A stretch of DNA of 64,000 nucleotides from Crossaster papposus. Lineage: Eukaryota; Echinodermata; Asteroidea; Velatida; Solasteridae. Where the stretch lies: contig JBAIAA010000436.1 of the NCBI GenBank assembly GCA_037893245.1, positions 744,001-808,000 on the forward strand, in the 5' to 3' direction. Shown here in pieces: positions 43,601-55,203 of this stretch (positions are counted from its first letter, which is position 1; every line of letters begins with the position of its first letter). A program made the position numbers and the translations under genes. Under the pieces are notes generated by a model. The model saw only the letters and a program-made list of their open reading frames with translations. It was not told the DNA's origin and did no database searches.

Positions 43601-46600
43601 TTCTGGTGCTATCGCGCATGTACACCAGGTCACCAATTTGATAGTTTCTTTGGGAAACTCGGGGATCGTGGTCTTTCCTCTGTCGTTCAGCGGATTTACC
43701 AAGATGTTTGCGAACCAGATGATAGACGGTTTCCATCCTCTTCCTTAATGATGCAACATACTCGCATTCATTTTGGGGTGGGTCCTCTGTGGCGGGGCCA
43801 CCGAGTACAAACGCAATTGGCAAGTGTGTTTCTCGACCCAACATCAACATGTTGGGTGAGTAACGTGTAGCTTCATGCTGACAACTTCTGTACGCTGAAG
43901 TTAGAAGTGGGAGGTGGGTATCCCAATTGCGTTGGTCACCGTCAACATACGCTGCGATCATGTCGACTAAAACTTGATTAAATCTCTCCGCCTGTCCATT
44001 GGCGGATGGATGGTATGGAGAAGTTCGAGTTTTGTGGATTTCCAACAGTTTACAAACTTCTTGCATGAGATGAGACTCGTACGTTCGACCCTGATCGGAG
44101 TGAATGTCAAGGGGTGGGCCAAAACGGGAAATATACTCGTAGACGATTTTATGAGCTACCGTCTCTGCCTTCTGGTTGGGAATGGGGTAAGCCTCCATCC
44201 ACTTTGTGAATTGGTCACCGACTAGGAGAATGTATCTGTTGCCATTGTCACTGATAGGAAACGGACCAAGGATATCCGTGACCAGTCTGTCTAGCGGCGC
44301 GCCGACTCGATAATCCTTGAGATGTGCTCTGGGGGTTGTGTGTGGCCTTTTCCGTGCACCACACTTCGCACACTTCCGGACCCATTCACGAACCGTTTCC
44401 TTCAGTCTGTACCAGTAAAACTGGCGTTTGACTTTCTGAGAAGTTTTCTTCACCCCGAGATGAGCAGAGATGACGGCGTCGTGTGTAGCTTTAAGAACGG
44501 CACCCTGCAGTTCTTGTGGAACAACTAGTTGTAAGTAAGACTGGGTTTGATCAGGGGTCACCCATCTTTTGAAAAGAACACCGTCTTTTAGCACCAGCTG
44601 TTGCCATAGCAACCACAAGTTCCTTGAGGCGGGACTCTCTCGTGCTATCTGGTCTCTGCTAGGTCTGTCGGGAGATTTGATCATCAATTCCATGATGATT
44701 CTCAGGTCTGGATCTGCTCTCTGCAGTTCAGCTATTTCCTCTGTCTTATAGCCACCGACCCAAGATGTGGCTCGTCCGGCGCTGGGACCGGCGGGGGCAC
44801 TCGAAGGGGCACGCTCACTCGTGTCCTCACTATCTTGGTCGTCTTGCTGTTCAGTTGGATTCGATTGTTCTGCAAGTTGCTGCCCGGCACTTGAACCGGC
44901 GTCGGCATCCTTACGAGGGATGCAGGGCGCGTTGCAGTTCGACTCTCCTCCAGCTGAATCAGAGGATCCTGTAGCAGGTTTAGTTCGGTTGGGCGGCCGT
45001 ACTACCCGAATGGCAGTGGGCAATTGGGCTTGCCCGGTAGTTTCTCCAGGAGGCGTGGTTGTGCGCAAAAAATGACCGTTGAACTGTCCATCGTCAAGGT
45101 CGCCGGTAAACTCACTGCACGAGCGCCAAATAAGTTTACCAAGGCTGCACACAGGAACCAGTAGGAGTGTTACTATAATTGCCATCAGTGCGAGGACTGT
45201 CCGCGGGGATGCGGGCATGGCCTTAGGGTTGACGTCATTGCTCGAGGGCTGATCGTCAGGTGAAGTTCTCGGCGGAGATTGAACTTCAATGGTGGTAGCG
45301 TTTACGCGTTTGGTCGAAAGGGGGACCACGTCGTCGATTTTGACAAAATCGGACCACATCTCGCTTTTGGCTTTGCACTTCTCGCATCCGCCGCAAGGGA
45401 GATCAGTGAGTATGGTCGTGCCGTCGTAGCACAGGCAGTCGTCAGGGTCACATGGCACCCTAGAGAGGGCATCTGCGTTGCCATGTTTTCTCCCTGGTCG
45501 ATGCTCGATTTTGAAGTCGAACTGGGACAAGATTTGAAGCCATCTTGCCATCTGGTCGACAGGCTCACGAAAGGACATGACCCATCGAAGAGCGCTGTGA
45601 TCAGTTCTGACGAGGAACTGTTTTCCCAGTAGGTAGTGCCGGAAGTACTGGAGGAAGGTGACGATAGCAAGGAGTTCTCTCCTCGTAGTGCAGTAGCGGC
45701 GCTGCGGCTTTGTCATCGACCGACTGGCGTAAGCTATCGGTCGTTCCTCCTCCCTCTGGGTCCGATCACACCACTGGAGTTGCGATAGAGTTGCACCAAT
45801 GCCAGTATCTGAGGCATCGGTATCAATGATGAACAATCCATCATCATTTGGATACGACATGACTTCGTTGCCGGTGAGGGCGGCCTTTAATTTCTCAAAA
45901 GCCGCTAGGCAGTCAGGCGTCCACTTAAACGTCTGTCCGGCCTCTAACAGACGATGTAAGGGGCTGGCCATCGTGGCGAATTGGGCTATGAATCTACGGT
46001 AGTAGGAACAGAGTCCAAGGAAAGAGCGTACTTCAGTAATGTTCTTGGGAGTCGGCCAGTTCTGCACGGCAGAAACTTTACTAGGGTCGGGTTTGACACC
46101 ATCTGGTGTGATGATGTGGCCGAGAAACAGAACTTCCGTCTGGAAAAGTTCACACTTGCTCGGCTTCAGCTTTAGTCCAGCTTTCCCTAGTCGGCGTAGA
46201 ACTTCATCAAGACGCTCAATATGCTCTGAAAATGTTGATGACTGGATGATGATATCGTCTAGATATATCAGAAGAGTTCGCCATTGCAGACCCTTGAGTA
46301 CTAGTTCCATACAGCGCTCAAAGGTGCTGGGTGCGTTACATAACCCAAAAGGCATTGTCACGTATTCGTACAGTCCACTTCGGGTTACAAACGCGGTCTT
46401 GTGACGATCTTCCTCCTTCACCTCAATCTGCCAGTAGCCCGACTGCAGATCAAGTGTACTGAAGATTTTTGCCCCACTCAGGCAATCTAGACAGTCGTCA
46501 ACACGGGGTAGGGGGTACGCGTCACGGCGCGTAACATCGTTCAGTTTCCGATAGTCGACACAGGGACGAGTTGTGCCGTCCTTTTTTCTGACAAAAACCA

Positions 46601-49600
46601 TTGGCGATGCCCAAGGGGATGTAGACTCGCGGATTACACCCGCCTTGAGTTGGCTCTCGAGCACTTTCTCCTCCTCGCCTTGGAATGCCTTTGGGGGACG
46701 GCGGGGAGGTTGTCGTATAGGACGTGCGTCGCCGGTGTCGATAGTGTGCTGCACTATTGAAGCTTTTCCCAAATCCTCCGCGGATTTGGCGAAAGTGTTC
46801 TCGTGGTTAGCCAAAAGTTCACACAATGATTTCTGCTGGTACGGGGACAGGTTTTCACAGCTCCTCTCGTACAGTTTCTGAAGATTTTCTGACCACTTGT
46901 CAGAAGGATTCTTGGGGTTGGGGGCGGCGGGGCTGACTGGGTTGACTGCATATGATGCTGGGCTGGCATGCTCTCTGCACACACGTGTTACTCGATAAAG
47001 GTGATCGATTTCACCGTTTTCTTGTTCGGCTATGAGTTCGACTGCATCAACTTCATGCAGGTAACCAAGTGTTATACCCGCCTGAAGTTCAATGTTCTCG
47101 GGTGATGTGTTCATAACTCTGACGGGTATGCCGATGTCCTCTCGGTAGGGATCAGTTAATGAACTTCCGACCACGAGATTGTGACGATGGTTTACAGGCT
47201 CAACGACTGCAAACTCTGAGTTGAGTTTGTAATGATCGGCTACACCCTCTGCAATCCACTCGCTGCATGCTGGAATTGTAATGTTCTGCTTCAGTGCAAT
47301 CTTAATTGCATGGGGAGGGGCTCCTTTGACTGTCCATTGAACCCAGTCACCAGCAATTCGCATGCCGTGTCGTGCCTCCAATACGCAATCATAGTGGTAC
47401 AGAAAGTCATAGCCAAGGATTCCTTCATCGCTGATGGGGGCGACAAATGCATCCCATTGGAAGTGCCGTTCACCAATCATCATGTCTATTGTGGCAACAC
47501 CTTCAATGTCAATTAGTTCCTTGTTTGCCGTTTCTAGTTTTGTGCTTTTGCAGGGGGGTTTGAGTTCAGGGCGTTTTTCAGCGGGGATCTGGCTAAAAAG
47601 TGCTGAAGAAATGATGGTCACCGCCGCTCCGGTGTCGACTAAAAGTTCGCTATCTTTGCCGCACATCTGCACTTGCAAAAATGCAGACATGCCTTGAAAT
47701 GTCTGTCTACCCAATCGGATAGTGTTCTGTTCATTTGGACGGACCGTTGCCAGGCCGGACGGCACGGTCCGCGTTAGTTTTCCGACTGTATGACGACGAC
47801 CTCCTTGGCCGCTCTGTCGGGGCACTTGTTTGCAAAGTGGCCGGGCTTACCACATTTGAAACAAGTCACATCGTCAGCTCTCCTCTGCCTCTTGGCTTCA
47901 GCGGACGTGGAAAATCTCTGTTTGTTGGCGTTGTGGGCGGGCGTATCTTTGATCAGCTTGACGATTCCATTCAACCGCCGGTCGAGGTTGTCCTGAAACT
48001 GCTTGAGCTGTTTTTGGGTGACAAACCCCGGCTCCGCCTCGGGTGGTGCCTGCACGGTGTTCACTCGATGTGCCTTTCCTGGGCTTGTGGTATCACGGAG
48101 GCTCAGGAAGTTTTCCACCGCTGTAGTGGCCTCCTCAAGGGACTTGGGATTTGTCATCCCAACAGAAACTGCCATCTGCTGATCAGAGAGACCCTTCAGA
48201 AAGTGGCGAAGGGCGATGCTTCCCCTTGTAACTGGGTCAGCCGTTGGGTAGCCACGAAAGACGAGGCGGCGAATGTCAGCTACAAACTCCGCCAGCTTCT
48301 CCGCCGGCTGATGTCTCCTCGCTTCTAGCTGGGCGATGTAGTAGTTTGGCAACTGTCGCTCGCCAAATCGCTTGTCGAGCTCTTTTATCAAAGTGTCTGA
48401 CGACTTGATTGCCTCAGGTTCCATTTGTTGAAACACGTACTCAGCCGCCGTCCCTCGTAAGCTGCTTACAAGTCGAAAGCGTTTTTCTTCTTCAGTCCAG
48501 CCGCAAGCCTCGGCGAGACCCATCAAAGGACGGACAAAGCCTTCCCATGACTTCGTGCCGTCAAATTCTCCTTGGCGAGGGAGAGGAACATCCAGCTTAT
48601 GACTCGGCTGTGTTCTGGAAAGACGGGACTCTGCTGCTGTTGGCATGGGGACAGTAGAAGGGTTGGTACTGGTGGTTGACATCACTGGCTGTGATTCCTG
48701 GGGCGAATTCGCTGAAACATCTGCTCCTGTCTGCTCAGCCGTTGGCGGACTGTGAAATGCAGCAGTTGCACGGAGCTGTTTCAGCTCTTTCTCCGCCTCC
48801 ACTGAGCAAAGCTTCAAGAGTTCGAATTCTTGCTTGAGTTTTTGAAGTTCTGAACTTTCTGCCTGTAGACTTGAAAACGACATGTCGCTGTCATCACCCT
48901 CATACAATGACTGCAACCTGCGAGATTTTCGCCTTTGCTTGGTAGGCATGGTAGCGTTCGAGTTTGACGGGCTGAAAACCAGAGTTCAAAGCTAGCAGAT
49001 CCGCTCAGTGGAGGGGCATGCGATGTGACTTAATTAAAAGTCATGATTGAGTTCGATGATGTGTGTAAGTTCATATCCCACCGCTTGCCACCAGTGTAAC
49101 GTCTCACTTGGGTAGAGCCGTTATCAAAATAAGAGTCAAGATACAGCATCTTACACACACTATACTACTGGTTTATTCAGAAGTATTTACATCACAATAG
49201 AGGGCGCACTATATACAAGATCTAGTTACATGTTATCTGAGTATTGAGAGAGTGAAGCTCTGTGGCTAGAGCATACAGCTCATGCTGGGAACGAAGCTCT
49301 CTGTGTATGAGCTCAGCTCGGATAATAATCTACTCCGCCATATCCACACCCTTTATATAGGCTTTTGGGTGCGCGTCTTAACCAATGAGAGCATTGGATT
49401 CTGGTAGTTATGAATAATGCATACGTGTACAAAGTCAATGGGGATGTTCCTATGGAGGATTTGTACACGTTCTGACTTAGACATTCTTGCAGGGGAAAGT
49501 CCGAGAGTTGTGGTGAGCGGGTGAAGTAGGATTACTCGTGGGTGCGTTACGGGGAGTAATCCTCGAGGAAAGGGACAGGGGTAACTTTCTCGGTACATAG

Positions 49601-52600
49601 GGTTATGCACAAGACTTAGTCTCTAGACTAGATGAGAACCTACACACAGTTCTATGGAGTAAACTCTTGCGTGGGGAGGGTAACTTGACCTCTGGTGTAC
49701 CGTGACAGTACAGTGTGGTTTAGCGGCTCCCAGTCGCTATGTATAGGGTCAGATACACGGGAAGGTTTAGCGGTCCACACTCGCTAATGTGAAGGGTCAG
49801 TTTGGGTCGAATACAGGGGTAAGGTATATGAGGGGAATTCACATCGACTCCGGGGAAAGTATGGAGGGAAAACGACTAAGTCATAACTCGCTGTGAACGA
49901 GGTCATAGCACACAGTACATGCTGGATGCATTGCGCGCTATACAATAGCGTACCGTACCATGTGCTGTACACGCGTACCAGTATTGGTGCGTGATAACTT
50001 CGCGCTGTGTGAGGGCACACATATCGCTGCAAGAACGCTGCGCGTTGGTTGGGAAAGAAATAAAGACCGCTCGCTGTATGCGTGAACGCAACACTACGTA
50101 TCTCGAGGGTGGTGCTTTGTGGATTCAATATGGGGCTTCGAATAATGACCTTTGACCTTTAAGGTCATATGTTGCGGTCAATTTGTATCCTACATTTATA
50201 TCACAAGAATTTACATTTTTCTACTTCCAGTGTAATTATGACCATTTTGACACCAAGATCATACAAGTACATGTTGTTGCCGAGATAAAATTTATAGTGT
50301 TTTAGTCCAGGGTCAATGACCTTTGACCTCTGCTCCTAGAATAAATAATAACTCCCATACCCGCCACGTAAGTTAAAATTAGTCTCTTCGATTTGTTTGT
50401 GCTCATTTTTATTTAAGGATAATTTTCCTGTTATAAATATGACATTTTAGTAATAAAATTGTTTTTTGACCTTTGACCTCATTTTCGGAGGTCAGGATTT
50501 GGTCCCAAGGGTCAATAATTATTTGATGTCATCTTCTTTTGTAATTCTGTGCATTTTGACACCAAGATCATCTATATACCATATTTTGTTGCTGAAATAT
50601 AATTTTTAGTGATTTAGGCAGGGGTCAATGACCTTTGACCTCTAATAAAAAATTTCCCCAACCCCTATCCCTCCCTTTTTTTTGGTAGTTGTCCATACCC
50701 ATACCCACCAAAATCAGTTGAAATTAGCTTCTTTTAAATTTTTTCACAGATTGGCTCAATATATGGCTAGAAATTACTTGGTACAGTAAATTTAAGTTAC
50801 AGAAAAAGAACATGTAAAGAAACCACCTACTTCCAAAAACTGTCGGAACTTTTCGATCTCCTTTGCTGACGGTTTGAAATCAGTTCCTTCGAAATGTTTC
50901 TCGTTAACATCGGGCCTGTAAACCTCTGATGGGTCCAAGATGGCTACTGTTCCCTGAAGGTCAAATTTTTAAAAATGAATTCAGGTATTTGCTCATAATT
51001 TTTGTTATAATAATAATAATAGGGTGGTATATTTTAATAATTTAGTATTCAACAATTTGAATTTACACTAAATAGTTAGGTATTTAGAATTTAAATGTAC
51101 ATGAATTGCCAACAGCTGGATCAATTGGCAAGTGAATAGCAAGATCCAACTCTATAGAAGGATGCGACTTTCGAGGTTCTTCCTGTTTGCCACGGTCACT
51201 GCCATTGCGAGGTGAACACGTACACTATATCATCGTGTAAAGCTGTTTTCACCTTGCATTGACCCGAGGTCATGCAAGGTCATCCATCTATCACTGTGAC
51301 TGAGGCCTGAAGACTTGAAAACCTTTTGTTGAAACGAAAAACGTAAAAAGTAAAGAATAGGCCCCATCACTATTTTGTAATACGTAAAAAAGAAACCTAT
51401 TTTACTTTTCCCATTTTTCGTTCCATCAAAAGATTTTTACGTCTTTGAGCCTCGCAGTGTATGCACATCCCAGCTAACCAAAAAACGTTCCATGAACGTT
51501 CTTACAACGTTACGGTAATGTTTCCGGAACGTTTGGAAAAAACGTTTCGGGAACGTAAATGTGTGGAGTTCTCTTGACGTCCTTTGAACGTTACAAAGAA
51601 ACAATGTGAAATAACATTCGTACAACATTCAGAGCACATTGGCAAGATAAAAAAATCTACTGTTGAACACTCTAATTATGTACATATTTACTGCGTGTAC
51701 AGATTACGTAATACCACATTAACTTATTACACATTGCAATTACACATACATACAATAATAACCTATTCCTATTAGATATTACCTACTGAACACTTACTAC
51801 AAACTTAGCTATTGCCATTGTTAGTTTTATAGTTCGCTTTTTTGTCCACGAAAAAGTCACAGCAAATTTTTATGAATAATGTCAACATTTGAATACGAAT
51901 AAAATGTAATGCGATTTTTTTTCTCACTATTGCCCAAAAATCAAAATTCAATCGAGGAATCGTTTGAATAATTAAATATCATGGTCAAAAAAGTGAATTG
52001 TTGGACTAAATACCACAATTTAACATCGACTATTGTGAACACACATTTCCTCCCTTCTGATTGGTCAGTTGCTGTAGGTAAATTTCCTGACGTACGAAGA
52101 ACGTGTTAGGAACGTTACAAAAAAACGTTACATTCCGACGTCCATATAACGATCTTCGAACGTTGTTAATAACGTTATCTGAATGTTACAATGCAACGTT
52201 TCTTTCAAACGTCCGCATAATGTTCCGTCAACATTTTCACAGAACGTGACCAAGGATGACATTCCAGGAACGTTATGAAAACGTTATGTGTTAGCTGGGA
52301 TGTATTACCTTCATTCATTCAGTGACCTTGCTCCGAGTCCTTATTCAAGTTCATTTACTGAATTTCAGGCTGACTAACCCAACAAGAATTCAACTGTGGC
52401 CAAGGAACAATGCTGGCCATGCAAAAGATCCCAAGGCCTAATTGGTCACAAAAACATAGGTTTGTGCATAAACTGCATTGCTTGTTGTTTGTCATGAAAT
52501 TCATATGTTTTAAACATTTTTTACAATGACTGGACCTTCATTGGGATAAAAAGTGGCGTTAAGATGCAGCATTTTTGTCTTTAGATACTTACATAATCCA

Positions 52601-52601
52601 T
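34617..52601 (-). CDS. MIOX: Inositol oxygenase (myo-inositol to D-glucuronate)
   Basis: MIOX is a cytosolic non-haem di-iron enzyme that uses O2 to cleave myo-inositol to glucuronate. Exons (high to low): 52601-52593, 50953-50831, 40389-40297, 39476-39384, 39078-39009, 38353-38286, 37465-37356, 36333-36266, 35971-35922, 35604-35492, 34725-34617. All are GT..AG, phases agree, and the total is 906 nt (301 residues; human 285). The six iron ligands are visible: H114 (YHAFQTAE), H139 and D140 (LIHDLGK), H210 (SWGHD), H236 (RYHSFYPWH) and D269 (FDLYSKC). Each is exactly 16 residues later than in the human enzyme (98, 123, 124, 194, 220, 253), which supports every internal junction. [12 protein letters not shown] and the ending IPGTLRW are also typical. 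Exon 1 carries only three codons (MDY), the least certain part. Intron 2 is over 10 kb because of the nested Gypsy element. Confidence 0.95.
35693..35867. mobile_element. MITE family A, right part, MIOX intron 9
   Basis: From ACGAGCAAGGCCGGAAATAT to GGCGTGAACTGGTTAA. The left inverted end is missing. Confidence 0.7.
36449..37343 (-). repeat. 14-bp minisatellite in MIOX intron 7
   Basis: About 63 units of CCACCCAGAAAACC (lower-coordinate part) or CCACCCAGAAAACA (higher part), a sharp switch occurring at about 36915. On the transcribed minus strand it reads GGGTGGGGTTTTCT or GGTGTTTTCTGGGT, i.e. G-run rich. The array starts about 11 nt inside the intron, next to the exon 7 donor at 37355. Long open frames in all six frames arise because a 14-bp unit lacking stops gives a 14-residue period in every frame; they are not genes. 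Confidence 0.95.
38016..38261. mobile_element. Palindromic MITE, family D, MIOX intron 6
   Basis: AGGGATATGTAGTCGAGTCC pairs with GGGACTCGACTACAACCCT. The left arm holds tandem AGTCCCTGCA/AGTCCCTGTA units and the right arm matches the 26436-26720 core in inverted order. Confidence 0.8.
38511..38907. mobile_element. MITE family C, MIOX intron 5
   Basis: Runs from TTAAAAGGATCGTATACGTT to CCAAACGTATACGATCCCTT then TAA. The body is the same as at 31575-31953. Confidence 0.85.
40482..40650. repeat. Three tandem copies of a family B MITE end, MIOX intron 2
   Basis: AAAGGTAGGATACACCATTG followed by GTAATTGCTTTAATTATCAG then GAATGGGTGGATGT is repeated three times at about 54-bp spacing. Only the terminal part of the MITE has been amplified; no right end is present. 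Confidence 0.85.
40878..41640. repeat. Left arm of a long inverted repeat
   Basis: From CTGTGAAAAAATTTAAAAGA onward it is the reverse complement of 50097-50750 with moderate divergence. Landmarks are GGTATGGGTATGGACAACTA, GGTATATAGATGATCTTG, AAATGCACAGAATTAC and GGACCAAATCCTGACCTCCG. The arm itself contains an internal repeat of about 170 bp. It carries three perfect AGGTCAAAGGTCA sequences. Confidence 0.8.
41855..42858 (-). repeat. 3' LTR of the Gypsy element
   Basis: Begins TGTAACGTCTCACTTGGG on the plus strand and ends CGCAACACTA. It is nearly identical to 49095-50096. A short purine-rich tract (ACTGGGGGGAGA on the minus strand) borders it, as expected for second-strand priming. Confidence 0.95.
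43182..47825 (-). mobile_element. pol-like polyprotein of the Gypsy element
   Basis: 1547 codons in one frame. Order by approximate residue: aspartic protease (DTGAA near 63), reverse transcriptase (YLDD near 521), RNase H, then a spacer. The spacer contains a Cys cluster and a hydrophobic segment near 868-895 ([19 protein letters not shown]). After it come an HHCC zinc finger and the integrase core. It overlaps the gag frame by about 50 nt in a different frame; this family is known to join gag and pol by programmed frameshifting. Fossil-type mobile sequence, not a host gene. Confidence 0.93.
47774..48949 (-). mobile_element. gag-like protein of the Gypsy element
   Basis: 391 codons starting shortly after the 5' LTR and leader. 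The N-terminal part is helical and coiled-coil-like. The middle resembles Gypsy capsid ([38 protein letters not shown]). The end has one CCHC zinc knuckle ([14 protein letters not shown]). The frame looks whole. Confidence 0.9.
49095..50096 (-). repeat. 5' LTR of the Gypsy element
   Basis: Nearly identical to the LTR at 41855-42858. Directly inside it on the minus strand is CTGGTGGCAAGCGGTGGGAT, in the place and TGG-start form expected for a tRNA primer-binding site. Confidence 0.93.
50097..50750. repeat. Right arm of the long inverted repeat
   Basis: Reverse complement of much of 40878-41640, ending CTTTTAAATTTTTTCACAGA. Contains four perfect TGACCTTTGACCT sequences (the reverse of AGGTCAAAGGTCA). 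It begins right after the LTR and ends 80 bp before MIOX exon 2. Confidence 0.8.
51466..52302. mobile_element. Foldback element rich in AACGTT, MIOX intron 1
   Basis: The ends CATCCCAGCTAAC and GTTAGCTGGGATG are perfect inverted repeats of 13 bp. Both sub-terminal regions are packed with AACGTT and its variants (for example GAACGTTC, CAACGTTACG, AAACGTTATG). The centre is AT-rich and has no coding capacity. A non-autonomous DNA transposon. Confidence 0.75.
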
Positions 52602-53824
52602 TTTGACAGCAAGCCAGCTTCTGAGGTACATGTATGTAGTACGAAAATACGGCCGGCCTGGCCTAGCAATGACGTTGATCGGCTATAGCTCGTACTCGTA
52701 GTCTAGTCGTACGGAAACCAAAATCATAAACATGCCACACGTGACACACCACCTGACCTTCAGCTTAATACGTCATAATACGGTGTCCTGGAAGAGACAC
52801 ATGAATCTTCGCGATTTCTTTTTGTTTTGTTCCAAATTCATATCTTATTTTTGAGGTATTGTATTGCGTTGCGGAAATGTTGTACCGTGGGTTATTCCTT
52901 GAGGTTGGACTTGGAAAACAGAATAAGACAATACCTCCTATAAACGTATTGCTTAAAAGTGCTCTAAGATGACCAATTTTGCCTGCCTGGGCCTGGCCTT
53001 TTCTCATGCCGTCGGATATAGCTCGGACTATGCTCGGACTATCATAATTCAGCAGATATTACTAGTTCTGAGGTGGAACCAGTTTAGTTACGCTCGCGAT
53101 ACATCACAATATACAATGCGCACGTGCGTCTTCAAGAATAGGTGCCAACCAACTGTCGCCGGTTTTTGAATCTATATAGTTGATATCAAATACGGGCCCT
53201 GTGAAATTATTCCGCCCGAAACGTTAACGATTGGAAGATAATAACAAGTACGTTTCCGCGCGGGCATTCGTGCATTATATACATCCTCCTCCCCACCATG
53301 AAAAATATGTTCTTTTTGCTTTCTGTATGCCTAGGCCTATAGTTTGATGTTTATGCGCACATTAATTTAGCTAAAAATGCGCACCTTTAGTTAACGAAAA
53401 ATGCGCCCAAATGCAAATGTTTCCATATTGGTTTGTGTAATGGCCGTGTATTCCTTTAAAACAAATTGCACTAGGCCTATCTAGGGAAGTGGTACAAACC
53501 ATTGCAAGGTTCGTGGGTTAGGCCCTATAAAACACACGCGCGGTCAACGTTCAATTTTAAGTCCATTTTATCTCAAAAAACTATTATATAAATATTAGTA
53601 ATTCATTTTATTGCATACACAATAAAATACATTATTCTCCGTAACCGCACAGTGGGGCGCCCTCTCTAACTGTGGATTTCGCGGCAATTGCAAGGCTTGG
53701 TAATAACTTTTTGGCTCGAGTCCAAATGTTTGGCGCGCATGATTTTCATTGGCAGAGGGGTACCCGTGAAAGTAGAATTCTTAGTATGCCGACCAATCAG
53801 AACATTGCCTGTTTAGCCTAAGTT
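52602..53824. promoter_or_regulatory. Region upstream of the MIOX start codon
   Basis: No exon is recognisable. MIOX transcription must begin here or further up, but no core promoter element is convincing. A CCAAT in GACCAATCAGAAC is at about 53791 and is oriented away from MIOX. Inferred from position only. Confidence 0.3.
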
Positions 53825-54837
53825 GTGAAGTACCTTGCGCGCGGTGGACAGCAAAGCTTCACTTTGGTTCAGCCAACACCAGAGTCAACATTGTTCCGTG
53901 TCCGAAGTTGTTTTTATTGCGGTTTGTCTGAGAATAATTACAAAAATATCGATATTTTCACACACACATCAATAGGTGCAATACTCCATGATCCTTACAA
54001 ACTACACAGTTTATTTATAGCTACATTAAAATCCAAAACAAGTTTGGGGGTTTTAGTACATGGTAAACTCTTATTCCTCCATGGTCTTTCCTACAGCGAC
54101 TTTTATTCTAAGAATGAACAACTACATGTAGACTACCAAATATACAAAGGACAAGTTCAAAGACATGTGTCTCGTCTGAAAGCTGAAACTAGAGTGGGTG
54201 AAACTAAGAAGTATAATGGGCTGGCTACTATCCAATTTAAAAGCAATAAAGACAGGAAACCAAAGGAATGCAATAAGTGGCTTTTTTAGCTAGGTGATGA
54301 GATATGGTGAGCAGGACAAAAGTGAGGCTTAATTGGCTCAGTATTAATTTAGTAATGGCAATCAATCAATTAGGGAGCTTGACACAATGGGTCAAAGTAT
54401 GAACTATACTGGGCTGTTGTTGAGGGCCATGTACAAAGGGTCAAAAGTTTATTTTCTGGGTTCTTTTAATCTATAATTATATGGACGTACGAAAACGCTA
54501 CACAAGCACCAACATTTAGAAAATACGGAAATGTTTCTCAATCCTTTTACAAAAAAATGTCAAGTATAGACTCAACAATTAAATTGTCTGCAATGATTGG
54601 TCTTCAATAATATCCCCCATAACTTGTAGAGTAGGAATGAATCACACTGCAGCAATCTTTAGGTACCAACATTGTGCAAATTAATGTTTACTTATCGTTA
54701 AATTGTTTATACTATACCTACAGGTTTTTATACTATTTCTTCATAGTGCTGATTGAACTTGTGATTGGACTTGTGATTTAGAGTGCATTGTTGTGATGGA
54801 CTAGTATGAAGCAGAATCAGTGTCAAAAAGATCGGAC
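53825..54837. other. Non-genic stretch with a 154-codon open frame lacking any ATG
   Basis: The plus-strand frame 53825-54289 is open for 465 nt but contains no methionine codon, matches no family I know, and has no clear splice sites. I therefore do not call it a gene. The rest is AT-rich, with a fragment of family D-like GGACTTGTGAT sequence near 54740-54800. Confidence 0.3.
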
Positions 54838-55203
54838 GTGTTTTTACAACTCGGATGCTTTCCTAATTCGGATGTATTCCTAATTCGGATGCTTTTTGCA
54901 AAATCGGATGCTTTTTTAATTCGGATGAATTCGTAATTCGGATGCTTTTTGTAAACTCAGATGCTTTTTTAATTCGGATGCTTTTTTAATTCGGATGCTT
55001 TTTTAATTCGGATGCTTTTCTAGTTCGGATGCTTTTTGTAATCTCGAATGCTTTTTTAATTCGAATGCTTTTCTAGCTCGGATGCTTTTTATAAACTCGG
55101 ATGCTTTTTTAATTCGGATGCTTTTCTAGTTTGAATGCTTTTTGTAAACTCGGATGCTTTTTGCAAACCGAACATATTCGCAAATCGGATGCTTTCCCAA
55201 TCC
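54838..55203. repeat. 17-20 bp tandem array, CGGATGCTTTTTTAATT type
   Basis: About 20 units of TTCGGATGCTTTTTTAA and variants such as CTCGGATGCTTTTTGTAAA. The units vary in length and sequence, so the array looks older than the two large minisatellites. Confidence 0.85.

Larger units (their letters stand above)
41855..50096 (-). mobile_element. Gypsy-type LTR retrotransposon, whole-looking, in MIOX intron 2
   Basis: An 8.2-kb element on the minus strand, in the same orientation as MIOX. It has two about 1-kb LTRs, a gag-like frame and a long pol-like frame. Order in pol is protease, reverse transcriptase, RNase H, integrase, i.e. the Gypsy (Metaviridae) order. The main frames look unbroken. 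The LTRs differ at about three positions in 1 kb, so the insertion is young. It lies between the arms of a long inverted repeat. I did not find a clean target-site duplication. Confidence 0.95.

Noticed and set aside
43974-46984. Plus-strand open frames of 60-121 codons
   Set aside because: Shadows antisense to the pol frame of the Gypsy element.
41850-50101. Target-site duplication of the Gypsy element
   Set aside because: The bases next to the two LTRs (ATAC on the left, CGTA or CTAC on the right, depending on the LTR border) do not form a clean direct repeat.
53825-54289. 154-codon open frame
   Set aside because: No ATG anywhere in the frame, no known domain and no splice context.
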